Of a stretch of 64,000 bases of DNA, positions 50,702-59,295 are shown one piece after another. The position numbers were made by a program, and so were the translations under genes. This DNA is from Arthrobacter oryzae (lineage in GTDB: Bacteria; Actinomycetota; Actinomycetes; Actinomycetales; Micrococcaceae): NCBI RefSeq assembly GCF_003634095.1, contig NZ_RBIR01000011.1, forward strand, positions 34,826 to 98,825, written 5' to 3'. How positions within the stretch are numbered: the first letter of the stretch is position 1; every line of letters starts with the position of its first letter. The notes beneath the pieces are model-generated. The model saw nothing but the letters and a program-made list of their open reading frames with translations, did not search any database and was not told where the DNA came from.

Positions 50702-50740
50702 TTGTCCAATTCGAGGCGACTTTGTTATTATGTCAGGACA
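50702..50740 (+). promoter_or_regulatory. Promoter with an IolR/GntR-like operator
   Basis: TTGTCC (50702-50707) and TATTAT (50726-50731) with an 18 bp spacer form a good promoter. TGTCAGGACA (50731-50740) overlaps it; its complement TGTCCTGACA fits the consensus I recall for the C. glutamicum myo-inositol regulator IolR (KGWCHTRACA). This suggests that the downstream Gfo/Idh gene is controlled by a GntR-type regulator. Confidence 0.5.
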
Positions 50741-50757
50741 AATCTGAGGAGAAGTCT

Positions 50758-50817
50758 GTGCCACTCGCGCGAAACGATGTCTATAACGGCGCCTACGCCA
50801 AGGGGGCCCGGCCGTGA
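50758..50817 (+). CDS. Predicted 19-codon leader ORF of the Gfo/Idh gene
   Basis: GTG 50758 follows TGAGGAGAAGTCT, a strong ribosome-binding site, and encodes MPLARNDVYNGAYAKGARP before TGA (50815-50817). The stop overlaps the next gene's GTG (GTGA). The short ORF therefore carries the only good ribosome-binding site of the operon and would couple translation to the oxidoreductase gene. It could alternatively be the relic of a longer gene. No function can be read from its residues. Confidence 0.5.
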   Translation: MPLARNDVYNGAYAKGARP

Positions 50818-51863
50818 CCGGGGAGCGCTCGCTTCCGGTGTCCAGGGTTTCGGATTCCCGCGACGCACCGCCGCTCCGCTGGGGGATCATGGGTCCTGGC
50901 TGGATTGCGGCACGCTTCACGGAATCTGTTCAGGCGCACACCCGGCAAGTGATTGCCGCCATCGGATCCCGCTCCTTGGACCGTTCCGAGGTGTTCGCCG
51001 GAAAGCACGGCATCGCTGAGGCCTTCGGCAGCTATGAGGAGCTGGCGGCGTCCGACGTCGACATCATCTACGTCGCCACGCCGCACAACTTCCACTACGA
51101 GGCTGCGCTCATGGCGCTCGACGCCGGAAAGCACGTCCTGGTCGAGAAGCCGATCGGGATCAACCGCGAACAGGCGGCAGGCATTGCCAGCCGGGCAGCC
51201 GGGGCCGGCCTCTTCGCAGCCGAAGCAATGTGGACATTTTTCCTGCCCAAGTTCGACGTCATCCGGCAGGTGCTCGACGCCGGAATGCTGGGGGAGCTCA
51301 CGACGGTCTTCGCGGAATACGGCGAGCACTTTGACCGCAGCCACCGGATCTTCGACCCGGCACTGGCCGGCGGACCGCTGCTGGACCTGGGGACCTATCC
51401 GCTCGCGCTCATCACATCAATCCTCGGCGAACCGGACCGCCTCATGGCCCTCGGCGAGCCGCACGAATCCGGCGTCAACGCCCAGCTTTCGGCCGTGATG
51501 TCCTTTGCCGGCGGACGCCAGGCCGTGATGAACACCCAGCTGTACAACTTCACGCCCACCTCTGCCACGATCGTGGGCACCGAGGCCTCACTGACCATTG
51601 ACGGGCCCTTCAACATGCCTGGCGGCTTCACCGTTCGTTTCCCGGACGGGACCCGGTTGGCGTATGAAGAGCCGGTCGGCGGCCACTTTGAGGGGCTGCA
51701 CTTCGAGGCTGCCGCCGTAGCCCGCGCCATTGCGGAAGGGCAACTGGAGGTTCCGCAGCGGCCGCTCGCCGAATCGGTCCGGACCATGGCCGTCGCAGAT
51801 GCCATCAGGAACCAGCTCGGAATCGTGTTCCCCGGCGAAAGTCCCAGCACCAGGAGCCGGTGA
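50814..51863 (+). CDS. Gfo/Idh/MocA-family oxidoreductase
   Basis: A 349-residue sugar or inositol dehydrogenase-like protein: WGIMGPGWIAARF (NAD(P) loop), YVATPHNFHYEAAL and the catalytic-region GKHVLVEKPIGINREQAA with the Lys of EKP. The C-terminal domain has LLDLGTYPL with an Asp-x4-Tyr substrate region. The first 20 residues precede the Rossmann strand. GTG 50814 overlaps the leader ORF stop. The upstream IolR-like site hints at inositol or a related cyclitol, but this is weak evidence. The gene ends 163 bp from the convergent arfB. Confidence 0.88.
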   Translation: MTGERSLPVSRVSDSRDAPPLRWGIMGPGWIAARFTESVQAHTRQVIAAIGSRSLDRSEVFAGKHGIAEAFGSYEELAASDVDIIYVATPHNFHYEAALMALDAGKHVLVEKPIGINREQAAGIASRAAGAGLFAAEAMWTFFLPKFDVIRQVLDAGMLGELTTVFAEYGEHFDRSHRIFDPALAGGPLLDLGTYPLALITSILGEPDRLMALGEPHESGVNAQLSAVMSFAGGRQAVMNTQLYNFTPTSATIVGTEASLTIDGPFNMPGGFTVRFPDGTRLAYEEPVGGHFEGLHFEAAAVARAIAEGQLEVPQRPLAESVRTMAVADAIRNQLGIVFPGESPSTRSR

Positions 51864-52025
51864 CTGAAAACCGGCCTCACAAGGTGCCGGACGATCCCCG
51901 CCCCGCCTCCGGCGAGCTGAGCATCGCTCGGCCCCCCGGTGGAAATCGCCGGCGCAACTCTCTTGTGGAACAGGTGCGACCTGCCCGCTGCCGCCCCCGG
52001 CTAACGATTGCCGGCCGGGACGGTG

Positions 52026-52448
52026 CTACTCGGCGGACGGCCGTTGACGCTGCTGCTTCGTCGCCGCCCGCTGTTGCTTGGCGGCGAGACGACGACGGTT
52101 CGAACCCCGGGTCGGTTTGGTCGCCCGACGGCGGGCACCCTCGGGAGCAAGGCCCTCCGCCACGAGATGGGACAGCTTGGCCAGGGCAATCTCACGATTG
52201 CGCAGCTGGGAACGCCGCTCGGAGGCGGCCACGGTGATCACCCCGGCGATGAGACGTTGTCCGAGCCGCGTGAGCAGCATCTGGCGTTGGCCCGCCGAAA
52301 GCGCGGCCGAGGCGGCGATGTTCCATGCGAGTTCGACGCGGCTGTCCGAGGTGTTCACGTGCTGACCGCCGGGCCCGGATGAACGGGAGAACCGCCAGCC
52401 GAGTTCGGACGCGGGAATCGTAAGCGCGGGCGATACCTCCAGATCCAC
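52026..52448 (-). CDS. arfB: Alternative ribosome-rescue factor / peptidyl-tRNA hydrolase ArfB
   Basis: A 140-residue protein with the release-factor GGQ motif in SRSSGPGGQHVNTSDSRVE (about residues 20-38) and a strongly basic C-terminal tail rich in Arg, Lys and Gln, which binds the empty mRNA channel of stalled ribosomes. ArfB hydrolyses peptidyl-tRNA on non-stop complexes. From GTG 52448 the length is normal; longer upstream frames run through the nested palindrome and are rejected. It is convergent with the Gfo/Idh gene. Confidence 0.9.
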   Translation of the reverse strand: MDLEVSPALTIPASELGWRFSRSSGPGGQHVNTSDSRVELAWNIAASAALSAGQRQMLLTRLGQRLIAGVITVAASERRSQLRNREIALAKLSHLVAEGLAPEGARRRATKPTRGSNRRRLAAKQQRAATKQQRQRPSAE

Positions 52449-52493
52449 GCCACTAGCGTTGCACGGATCCGCGCGACGCCGGCCAGGTACGGC

Positions 52494-52562
52494 CGAATTC
52501 GCCGGAAAGCTGCCCATTCGCCGGAAGCTTCCGGCGAGCACGCAGGCTTGCGGCGAATTCGC
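52494..52562. repeat. Nested palindromic repeat, copy 6
   Basis: ATTCGCCGGAAAGCTGCCC, ATTCGCCGGAAGC, TTCCGGCGAGC and CTTGCGGCGAATTCGC follow the four-arm order. It lies between the arfB and reductase genes, both on the minus strand. Confidence 0.72.
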
Positions 52563-52578
52563 GCCTTGGGCCGGAGAA

Positions 52579-53220
52579 TCAGATGGTGCGGGGGGCCTTG
52601 GCCAGGTTCCCGGTGAGTTCGGCGGCGTTCTGCCGGGCCACGTAGGCCGGGCGGTCCCGTTCCACCCGCCAGCTTTCGGACAGCGGGCCGACGTTGACGG
52701 TGTCGAAGCCGAATTCGTCATAGAGGCGGGTCACCAGCTCCACCGCTTCCGGGAAATCGCTGGCCGTGGCCAGGGCGCGGCGGTTGGGGGTGCCGGCCGG
52801 GGTGCCGTCCGTGGTGATATCGGAGTACATGATGTGGTTGAAGGCCTTGGCGACCTTGGACTGGGGGAGATGCTCCTGCAGCAGGCCAGAGGTGGTGGCC
52901 TCGCCGGCGTCCAGAGCCGGGAAGTGCCCGTCGCGTTCCCAGTAGTAGTTGTTGGTGTCCAGGACGATCTTGCCCGCCAGCGGCTCCAGCGGTACGTCCG
53001 CGATGCTCTTGAGCGGCACGGTGACGACGGCGAAGTCACCGGCTGCTGCGGCCTCGGCCGGTGTTGCGGCGCGGGCCCTCGGCCCCAGTTCCGCCACCAG
53101 GCCCGCCAGAGTTTCCGGCCCGCGCGAGTTGCTGATCACCACGTTGTAGCCGAGTTCCACTGCCTTGCGGGCGACCTGGCCGCCGATGTGTCCTGCCCCG
53201 ATGATTCCTATTGTTGTCAT
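52579..53220 (-). CDS. NADPH-dependent F420-reductase-like protein
   Basis: A 213-residue Rossmann protein: GIIGAGHIGGQVARKAV, then SNSRGPETLAGLVAEL (NADP phosphate site), VVTVPLKSIADVPLE and a C-terminal helical part. It matches the FNO-like / NADP oxidoreductase coenzyme-F420 family; in many actinobacteria such proteins are generic NAD(P)-binding reductases. Cofactor F420 use is uncertain. It lies upstream of arfB but is separated by palindrome copy 6. Confidence 0.85.
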   Translation of the reverse strand: MTTIGIIGAGHIGGQVARKAVELGYNVVISNSRGPETLAGLVAELGPRARAATPAEAAAAGDFAVVTVPLKSIADVPLEPLAGKIVLDTNNYYWERDGHFPALDAGEATTSGLLQEHLPQSKVAKAFNHIMYSDITTDGTPAGTPNRRALATASDFPEAVELVTRLYDEFGFDTVNVGPLSESWRVERDRPAYVARQNAAELTGNLAKAPRTI

Positions 53221-53268
53221 GTCTGGGCCAACACCCGTGCGGGCGGGGATATTTCACCGGATGCCGAA

Positions 53269-53412
53269 CTACGTGCCCGGTTCCTCGTCGAGGTCGGGCC
53301 CCTCTGCCGGGTCCTGGGAGTGGGCGCGGTCGTCAAAGGGAACAGCTGTTGCATCACCCTCGGCGGGGGTCTCGCTGTGGGCGCGCTCTGTGGACTGCGA
53401 ATTCTTGGTCAT
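53269..53412 (-). CDS. Small acidic hydrophilic protein
   Basis: A 47-residue protein from ATG 53412, with AGAGGAGCGGAC directly upstream, a strong ribosome-binding site. It is Glu/Asp/Ser-rich and contains two similar segments, RAHSETPAEGD and RAHSQDPAEGP, i.e. a short internal repeat. No fold or family is recognised; it is probably disordered. It is upstream of the reductase gene on the same strand. Confidence 0.55.
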   Translation of the reverse strand: MTKNSQSTERAHSETPAEGDATAVPFDDRAHSQDPAEGPDLDEEPGT

Positions 53413-53517
53413 GTCCGCTCCTCTGCTGCGAATCCTGCGGTGAACAGCAAGCCGCCGGATACTTTTATCTAGCTCCGGGACCTTCCGGGCTGTCAAGATC
53501 CATTGCGGTCCGCGCTT

Positions 53518-54840
53518 TCAGCCCGGTTGAGGGCGGCCCCTCAGCCGGGGGCGCAGGGCATAATCGCGGGAACGCTTGCTGGAGAGCGCCAGAATCAGCA
53601 GGATGTCCAAGGTGAGGCCGGGGAGGTTGTACGCCAGCGTAATGTCCGGACCGCCGTGGAGTACGTCGAACGCCTGCGTGCAGATGGCCGCAGTACTGAG
53701 TGCCATGACAGCTGTCCGGGCCCAGTTCCGGCCGAGGAACACAAACCCGGCCAGCAGGGTGTAGGCCACGGCAAAGAGCAGAACCACCACCGTTGAGATG
53801 CTGAGGGCCACGTCCGCTTGGGCCTCCGTGAGGGTCGGGACGGTGCCGGGCTGCAGCAGCGAGTTCAGGTGCTCCTCCCGGAAGAGCACCATGGACAGCG
53901 CCAGCAAGGCAGCTGCGGCCGCGCGGCCGCCAACGAACACGGCTCCGACAATTGTGGGCGCCGGGCGCTTGTTCTGCCTGTCGCCAAGGGGCCCGGTGGA
54001 GACTGCTGGCGCCGCGGCGACGTTCCGCAGATCGACGATCGGGAGATCGCCGTCGGTGATGATGGTGTCGCCCCCGCCGTTGCGCGCGTGGTACCCGGTC
54101 GAAAAGTCGCGGATCACCCGGACCTCGGCAGCGGGGTCTGCGGCGGTCATGGCTCCGACGACGTGGTCGCGTTCGGCATCGGTGTTCTCGTCGATCTTGT
54201 GGGTGATCTGCAGGGTGAAGAGCGACAGTCCGACGCTGCGGTCGTAGGTGCCGGCGGCCAGCCAGTCGACGGCGAGGCCGCCGGGGAGCAGCCAGCCTGG
54301 CGGGCAGCGCCAGAAGCGGACGTGGTGCCGCTTGCCCGGGGTGCCGTCGACTTCCTGCTGATAGGCAAAGTCCTGCTGGCGGCCGAACAGGAACAGGGGA
54401 CTCACCGGGGCCTCGAGGTAGCTTCGGCCCAGGAGGGTGGAGGAGACGATTCTCCGGCTGCTGGCCAGCGTCACGTCGTCGGCCAGGGTCCAGCCGGCGG
54501 CCCGCATCACATTGTGCACCTGGGGTTCGGATCCCAAAAGGGCGAGGTTCACGGGATCGCCTAGCAGCCCGTCGCTGGTCCGCGCCCGGCCGATGAAGTA
54601 GTCGGGAACATAGAGCCGGGTCAGGATCCGGTGGAGCCGGGGGAGCACCAGATAGGCCAGCAGGCCCCAGAAGATGAAGAGGAACCAGACCTGCGCCCAG
54701 CCCCATTGGAAGCTCAGGCCCACCAAGAGCCAGGTCAGCCACACGGCCGAGACGCCGCCCACCACGAAAAAGACGGTGTCCAGTAATGAGTACGGCACCG
54801 CGTCGGCGGGGGCTGTGACCTCAACGGATGCCTTGGTCAT
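53518..54840 (-). CDS. LssY_C-domain membrane protein
   Basis: About 440 residues with two N-terminal helices and a cluster of helices at the C-terminus (about 300-425). The central soluble part matches the LssY C-terminal domain: YVPDYFIGRARTSDGLLGDP, then LFGRQQDFAYQQEVDGTPGK, RHHVRFWRCPPGWLLPGG and GTYDRSVGLSLFTLQITHKI. LssY proteins from Legionella and others sometimes fuse this to a phosphatase; here no phosphatase is present. Function unknown. The start ATG 54840 lies 8-10 bp after TAGTAT, so leaderless translation is possible; ATG 54849 overlaps that -10-like box. Confidence 0.78.
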   Translation of the reverse strand: MTKASVEVTAPADAVPYSLLDTVFFVVGGVSAVWLTWLLVGLSFQWGWAQVWFLFIFWGLLAYLVLPRLHRILTRLYVPDYFIGRARTSDGLLGDPVNLALLGSEPQVHNVMRAAGWTLADDVTLASSRRIVSSTLLGRSYLEAPVSPLFLFGRQQDFAYQQEVDGTPGKRHHVRFWRCPPGWLLPGGLAVDWLAAGTYDRSVGLSLFTLQITHKIDENTDAERDHVVGAMTAADPAAEVRVIRDFSTGYHARNGGGDTIITDGDLPIVDLRNVAAAPAVSTGPLGDRQNKRPAPTIVGAVFVGGRAAAAALLALSMVLFREEHLNSLLQPGTVPTLTEAQADVALSISTVVVLLFAVAYTLLAGFVFLGRNWARTAVMALSTAAICTQAFDVLHGGPDITLAYNLPGLTLDILLILALSSKRSRDYALRPRLRGRPQPG

Positions 54841-54939
54841 GGCCGCCATACTACGCGCCCCGGCGGGCGTGGGCTCGGGAGACGAATCTCCCGAGCCACG
54901 TCGAACCCGTCCCGCAGGACCCGCCTCACGGCCTGCCCG

Positions 54940-56388
54940 TCAGAAGCTCACTGTCTGGGTCAGGTATCCGAAGTACTTCGTCCCGACCGGGTGTACGGGA
55001 TCGCCGCCGAAGCCGTAGTCCATGTGCCGCTTGGTGTACGACGCCGTCACGTGCAGGTACTGCTCCATGATGTCCTCGGCCGAGCCCGTGCATTCATTTT
55101 GGCTGATGCACAAGGCCACCGATCCTGCCACGGCCGGGCTCGCGAAGCTGGTGCCGTCCTCCACGCCGTAGCCGCCAGGCGCGGTGGAGAGGATGCACAT
55201 TCCGGGGGCCGCCACAGTGTGGGCTTTGTCGGCAGGTGTGGTGGCGAAGTTGGAGAAGAACGCCGGCCGGTCATCTTTTTGCCCGAACCGCGCCCAGTTC
55301 TGGGTACCGCATTTAGGGGCGGCCTTGCCGCCGGCCTTACCGTCGAAGTCGCCGATGGCGGTGGCGGTCAGCACCTGGTCATAGGTTGCCGGCACGGTGT
55401 TGGCGAAGTCCTCGCCGGCATTTCCGGCCGCAACCGCGTAGGTGACGCCGGCCCGGACCGAACGGCAGATGGCGTAGTGCATCGGGTCCACGCCCTTGCC
55501 GCAGTTGGGCGTATCCGGGCCACCGCCGGCGATGCTGATGTTGGCCACTGCGATGTCGTTGTCCTCGTTGTCGTCCGTGCGCGTCGAGGTCACCCAGTCA
55601 ATGGCGCAGATCAGGCTCTCCTCGGAGATCAGGCCGGCGTTGTCAACCACGCGGACGGACCACAGCGGGGTGCCCGGGGCGGTCCCAACGACGCCGATGC
55701 CATTGTTGCGGGCACCGATCACACCGGCCACAAATGTTCCGTGCCCCAAGACGTCAACTGGGTGGGCCACATCCACAGGTGATCCGGACTGGCAATCGAC
55801 GCCGCCCTTGACGTTCAGGTCGGGGTGGGTGGCATCGATGCCGCTGTCGATCACAGCGACGTTGACGTTGATCCGGTCCGGCCCGTTGTCGAGGGACCTC
55901 CGGACATCGGAGTCCGTTCCCGCGATCCGCTGCCGCCAAAACGGGACCTTCTGGTTGCCCGCCGACATGGGTTCCTGCGGTTTTTGGAACGTTCGGCCCA
56001 TCGTCACGAAGTCGACGTTGGGATTGGCCTGGACGCGCTGGGCCTGGGACGCCGTCATGGTGGCTGCGTAACCGTTGACGGCATGGCGGTAGACCTTGGA
56101 TGCCGTAAAGCCGTAGGCGCTTTGCTGGGCCAGCGCGGCGGCACCGGGGTCCACGACGCCGTCCTTGAGCACCACAATGTAGCTTTGCCGGGTCTCCGTC
56201 GCGGACGAGGGGGCCGCCGCCGCCAGGCCACCCGTGACGACCAGCGCAAAGGCTGCAACAGCGGCCAGGGTGCGCCCGAACCAGAATCCGTCCGGTCTGG
56301 GCAGAGCGCCCCGCCGGTACTTGCGGTGGGCCCGCGCCAACGATGTTAGCTGCGGTTTTGACGCCTTGCGGCTGGCTTGGCTGAACAT
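54940..56388 (-). CDS. Secreted subtilisin-like serine protease (S8)
   Basis: A 482-residue secreted protease. After a basic N-region and a signal peptide (about 40-65, ending near SSATETRQ) comes an I9-type propeptide (SYIVVLKDGVVDPGAAAL). The catalytic triad is complete: Asp in NVAVIDSGIDATHPD, His in GHGTFVAGVIG and Ser in GTSFASPAVAG; oxyanion Asn is in AVAAGNAGEDF. The unusually long N-terminus (about 40 residues before the hydrophobic core) may instead mean a start further downstream. It likely degrades extracellular protein. Confidence 0.92.
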   Translation of the reverse strand: MFSQASRKASKPQLTSLARAHRKYRRGALPRPDGFWFGRTLAAVAAFALVVTGGLAAAAPSSATETRQSYIVVLKDGVVDPGAAALAQQSAYGFTASKVYRHAVNGYAATMTASQAQRVQANPNVDFVTMGRTFQKPQEPMSAGNQKVPFWRQRIAGTDSDVRRSLDNGPDRINVNVAVIDSGIDATHPDLNVKGGVDCQSGSPVDVAHPVDVLGHGTFVAGVIGARNNGIGVVGTAPGTPLWSVRVVDNAGLISEESLICAIDWVTSTRTDDNEDNDIAVANISIAGGGPDTPNCGKGVDPMHYAICRSVRAGVTYAVAAGNAGEDFANTVPATYDQVLTATAIGDFDGKAGGKAAPKCGTQNWARFGQKDDRPAFFSNFATTPADKAHTVAAPGMCILSTAPGGYGVEDGTSFASPAVAGSVALCISQNECTGSAEDIMEQYLHVTASYTKRHMDYGFGGDPVHPVGTKYFGYLTQTVSF

Positions 56389-56587
56389 CGTGGCCTCCCA
56401 TAAGCGAGTTCGCTAAATCGAGTGCCCCCCGCCCAACATCTTAGGCCTCAGGCCATGCGATACACAGGGACCTCTGGAAAAACTTGTGGGCCCGGCACCG
56501 GAGAGAGTTCACCTTCGGGACCACTGCTGTTCGGATCCGCACCCTAGCCTTGGCCCGGAACCCGAAGACCAGACTGAGGAGAACCAG

Positions 56588-57700
56588 ATGCGCCCCATGA
56601 ACCGTGTGATGACTGTTGCCGCAGCGGCAGCGGCAGCTGTGATGTCGGCGTCGCTGCTCGCGGCCCCGGCCTTGGCGGCGGACGACGGCAGTGCCGGCGG
56701 CCATGGACAGGAAGCACAGGTACGCCAGGACCAGCGGGACAATGCACAAGAAGGGGGCTCCCGGGCTCGGCTCAGCTTCGCCGTGATTGGCGATGTCCCG
56801 TACGGCGACGCCGAAATCCAAGCATTCCCCTCTTACATCCAGGATCTCAACTCCCACAAGGAACTGTCCTTCGTCGGGCATGTGGGGGATATCAAGAACG
56901 GCTCCTCCCAGTGCACGGACCAGTACTTCGCGGCGATCCGCAAGAACTTCGATTCCTTCGCCCTGCCGCTCGTCTACACTCCGGGGGACAACGAGTGGAC
57001 GGACTGTCACCGGCCCAACAACGGAGCCTACAACCCGCTTGAACGTCTGGCGCAGGTCCGCGACACCTTCTTCCCGCGGCCCGGCACCACCCTCGGGCAG
57101 CCGATGAAGGTCAAGTCGCAGGTGCGCCAGGGGTACCCCGAAAACGTCAACTTCCAGAAGCAGGACATCGCTTTCACCGCCGTCAACATTCCGGGCAGTG
57201 ACAACTCCATGCTGCCGTGGTCCGGACTCGGCAAGACGGCGCCCACCGCGGAACAGGTCACCGAGGTCCGCGACCGGACGGCCGCGGACATCCGCGAAAT
57301 GAAGGACACCTTCCGGAAGGCGCGCGAGGACGGCAGCCGGGCCGTGGTGGTGATGACGCAGGCCGACATGTTCGACCCCACGGTCGCCAACCCGGCCCAG
57401 GCGGACTTCGGGGCCTACAAGCCGCTCGTCCACACCCTGGTCGAGGAAGCCAACGCCTTCGGCGGCCCCGTCTACTTGATCAACGGCGACAGCCACGTCT
57501 ACAACCAGGACCACCCGCTGGCGGCCGGTTCCTCCTGGCTCACGTTCTACGGGCAGGGCGTCGCGGCCACCAATCTCACCCGGGTCACCGTGGACGGCTC
57601 CAGCAACGCCCGGGACTGGCTGAAGGTCACCAGCAACCCGGCCGGAACTCCTGATGTGCTCTCCTTCGAACGGATCGCGTACACGCACCCGGCCTCCTGA
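56588..57700 (+). CDS. Secreted metallophosphoesterase-like protein
   Basis: A 370-residue protein with a Sec signal peptide (about 1-31, cleavage near APALAADD). The calcineurin-like motifs are partly visible: FAVIGDVPYGD, VGHVGDIKNGSS (metal ligand Asp), YTPGDNEW and INGDSHVYNQDH. A His usually expected after GDNE is replaced by Trp (GDNEW), as in a subset of secreted family members. GAGGAGAACCAG precedes the ATG. Divergent from the subtilisin gene. Substrate unknown; phosphomonoesters or cell-wall polymers are options. Confidence 0.8.
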   Translation: MRPMNRVMTVAAAAAAAVMSASLLAAPALAADDGSAGGHGQEAQVRQDQRDNAQEGGSRARLSFAVIGDVPYGDAEIQAFPSYIQDLNSHKELSFVGHVGDIKNGSSQCTDQYFAAIRKNFDSFALPLVYTPGDNEWTDCHRPNNGAYNPLERLAQVRDTFFPRPGTTLGQPMKVKSQVRQGYPENVNFQKQDIAFTAVNIPGSDNSMLPWSGLGKTAPTAEQVTEVRDRTAADIREMKDTFRKAREDGSRAVVVMTQADMFDPTVANPAQADFGAYKPLVHTLVEEANAFGGPVYLINGDSHVYNQDHPLAAGSSWLTFYGQGVAATNLTRVTVDGSSNARDWLKVTSNPAGTPDVLSFERIAYTHPAS

Positions 57701-57793
57701 GCGGGCCGGCGCCGGGCCCGGGCCCGGGACCGCGGCCGCGCTGCCAGCAAGCCTCGGCAGCGCGGTCGAGCGCAGCGATCCGGCGCAACGAAC

Positions 57794-57827
57794 GAGGACG
57801 ACGGCGGGAGGTCCCGCCGTCGTCCTC
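57794..57827. terminator. Bidirectional GACGACGG-family hairpin
   Basis: GAGGACGACGGCGGGA (57794-57809) pairs perfectly with 57812-57827 over a 2-base loop. It lies between the convergent phosphoesterase and ammonium-channel genes. Confidence 0.75.
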
Positions 57828-57845
57828 TGCGTTTGGTCCGGGCCG

Positions 57846-59189
57846 TCAGACCAGGCTGTCTTCTTTCTCGTGCTGGGCTGCCAGGACTGCGTGGGCGGAT
57901 GTCGCTGCGTGCAGGCCGTGCGTTGCGCCGACATGGTGGCCGAACGGGCTGAAGCGGCTGAAGCCGAGTTCGGCAAATGCGTAGGCGGTTTCGGCGTGCT
58001 GGGTCCGGTCGACGCCGGCGAGTTCGTCCTCGCGGCTGACCCGGAAGCCGAGCGTCTTGTGGAGGGCGAGGCCGATCACCGCAGTGCCGAGGCCGGACAC
58101 CGCGACCGTGATGAGGACTGCAACGGTCTGTGCGATCAGCTGGTGGAAGCCGCCGCCGTAGAACAGCCCGCCGCCCGCACCGCCCGCCGGGAGGGCGATG
58201 AAGCCCAGCGCGAGGGTGCCGATGAGGCCGCCGCCGAGGTGGACGCCGACGACGTCGAGCGAGTCATCGAGGCCGAACTTGAATTTCAGGTCCACGAACA
58301 CGGCGCAGGCCGCGCCGGCCACGAGGCCCAGGCCCAGGGCGGCGAGCGGGCTGATGTTGGCGCACGACGGCGTGATGGCCACCAGGCCGGCGACGGCGCC
58401 GGACGCGGCGCCCAGGGAGGTGTGGTGGCCGTGGCGGAGCTTCTCGGTGACGAGCCAGCTGATCATGGCCGCGGCGGGGGCCGCCAGGGTGTTGACCCAG
58501 ATCAGGCCGGCCTGCTGGACGGTGGTGGCGGCGCCGGCGTTGAAGCCGAACCAGCCAAACCAGAGGATGCCCGCGCCGAGCATGACGAAGGGGATGTTGT
58601 GGGGGCGGTGGTTCGGGTCTTTGCCGAAGCCGTGCCGGTTCCCCAGGATCAGGACCAGAACCAGTGCTGCGGTGCCGGAGGCGATTTCCACTACGGTGCC
58701 GCCGGCGAAGTCGATGACCTGGCCGAAGACGGCGCTCACGGCGCCGCCGGCACTCATGAGGCCCCCGCCCCAGACCATGAAGGCCAGCGGGCAGTAGACG
58801 AGGGTGATCCACACCGGGACGAACAGGGCCCAGGCGGTGAATTTGGCGCGGTCCGCGATGGCGCCGCTGATCAGGGCCACGGTGATGATGGCAAATGTGG
58901 CGCTGTAGCCGGCCTTGATCAAGTCCGGCGAACCGATGATGTTGCTCAGGCCGAAGTTGGCGAAGGGATTGCCGAACACGCCGAGGACGCCCTGGCCCGT
59001 GCTCATCGAATAGCCCCAGAGAACCCACACGACGCCGACGATTCCGATCGAGACGAAGCTCATCATCATCATGTTGAGCGAGGCCTTGGCCCGGGTCATG
59101 CCGCCGTAGAAGAGGCCCAGCGCGGGGGTCATCAGGAGCACGAGCGCCGCCGACACAATCATCCAGACGCTTCCAGCAGTGAGTTCCAC
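57846..59189 (-). CDS. amt: Ammonium channel/transporter
   Basis: A 447-residue Amt/MEP/Rh protein with eleven helices. Features are FYGGMTRAKASLNMMMMSF near the start, YSATFAIITVALISGAIADR (phenylalanine gate region), the first pore His in FAGGTVVEIASG-type context, NIPFVMLGAGILWFGWFGFN, TPSCANISP and GVHLGGGLIGTLALG (second pore His). The C-terminal tail is cytoplasmic and regulatory. I choose GTG 59189, six bases after AGAAGGGA. GlnR-like boxes lie in the 290 bp upstream, fitting nitrogen control. No glnK is adjacent. Confidence 0.93.
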   Translation of the reverse strand: MELTAGSVWMIVSAALVLLMTPALGLFYGGMTRAKASLNMMMMSFVSIGIVGVVWVLWGYSMSTGQGVLGVFGNPFANFGLSNIIGSPDLIKAGYSATFAIITVALISGAIADRAKFTAWALFVPVWITLVYCPLAFMVWGGGLMSAGGAVSAVFGQVIDFAGGTVVEIASGTAALVLVLILGNRHGFGKDPNHRPHNIPFVMLGAGILWFGWFGFNAGAATTVQQAGLIWVNTLAAPAAAMISWLVTEKLRHGHHTSLGAASGAVAGLVAITPSCANISPLAALGLGLVAGAACAVFVDLKFKFGLDDSLDVVGVHLGGGLIGTLALGFIALPAGGAGGGLFYGGGFHQLIAQTVAVLITVAVSGLGTAVIGLALHKTLGFRVSREDELAGVDRTQHAETAYAFAELGFSRFSPFGHHVGATHGLHAATSAHAVLAAQHEKEDSLV

Positions 59190-59295
59190 CGGCGAGTCCC
59201 TTCTCGTCATTCTTCCGTACCGGGACACGTCGCCGCCGGCCCCCCGATCCGGGTTTAATCCTCGCGGAGCCATGTTTCAGGCAATGGGGCGGAAA

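Noticed and set aside
57654..59258. 534-codon frame antisense to amt
   Set aside because: Ala/Glu/Gly-rich shadow without a domain; amt is unambiguous.
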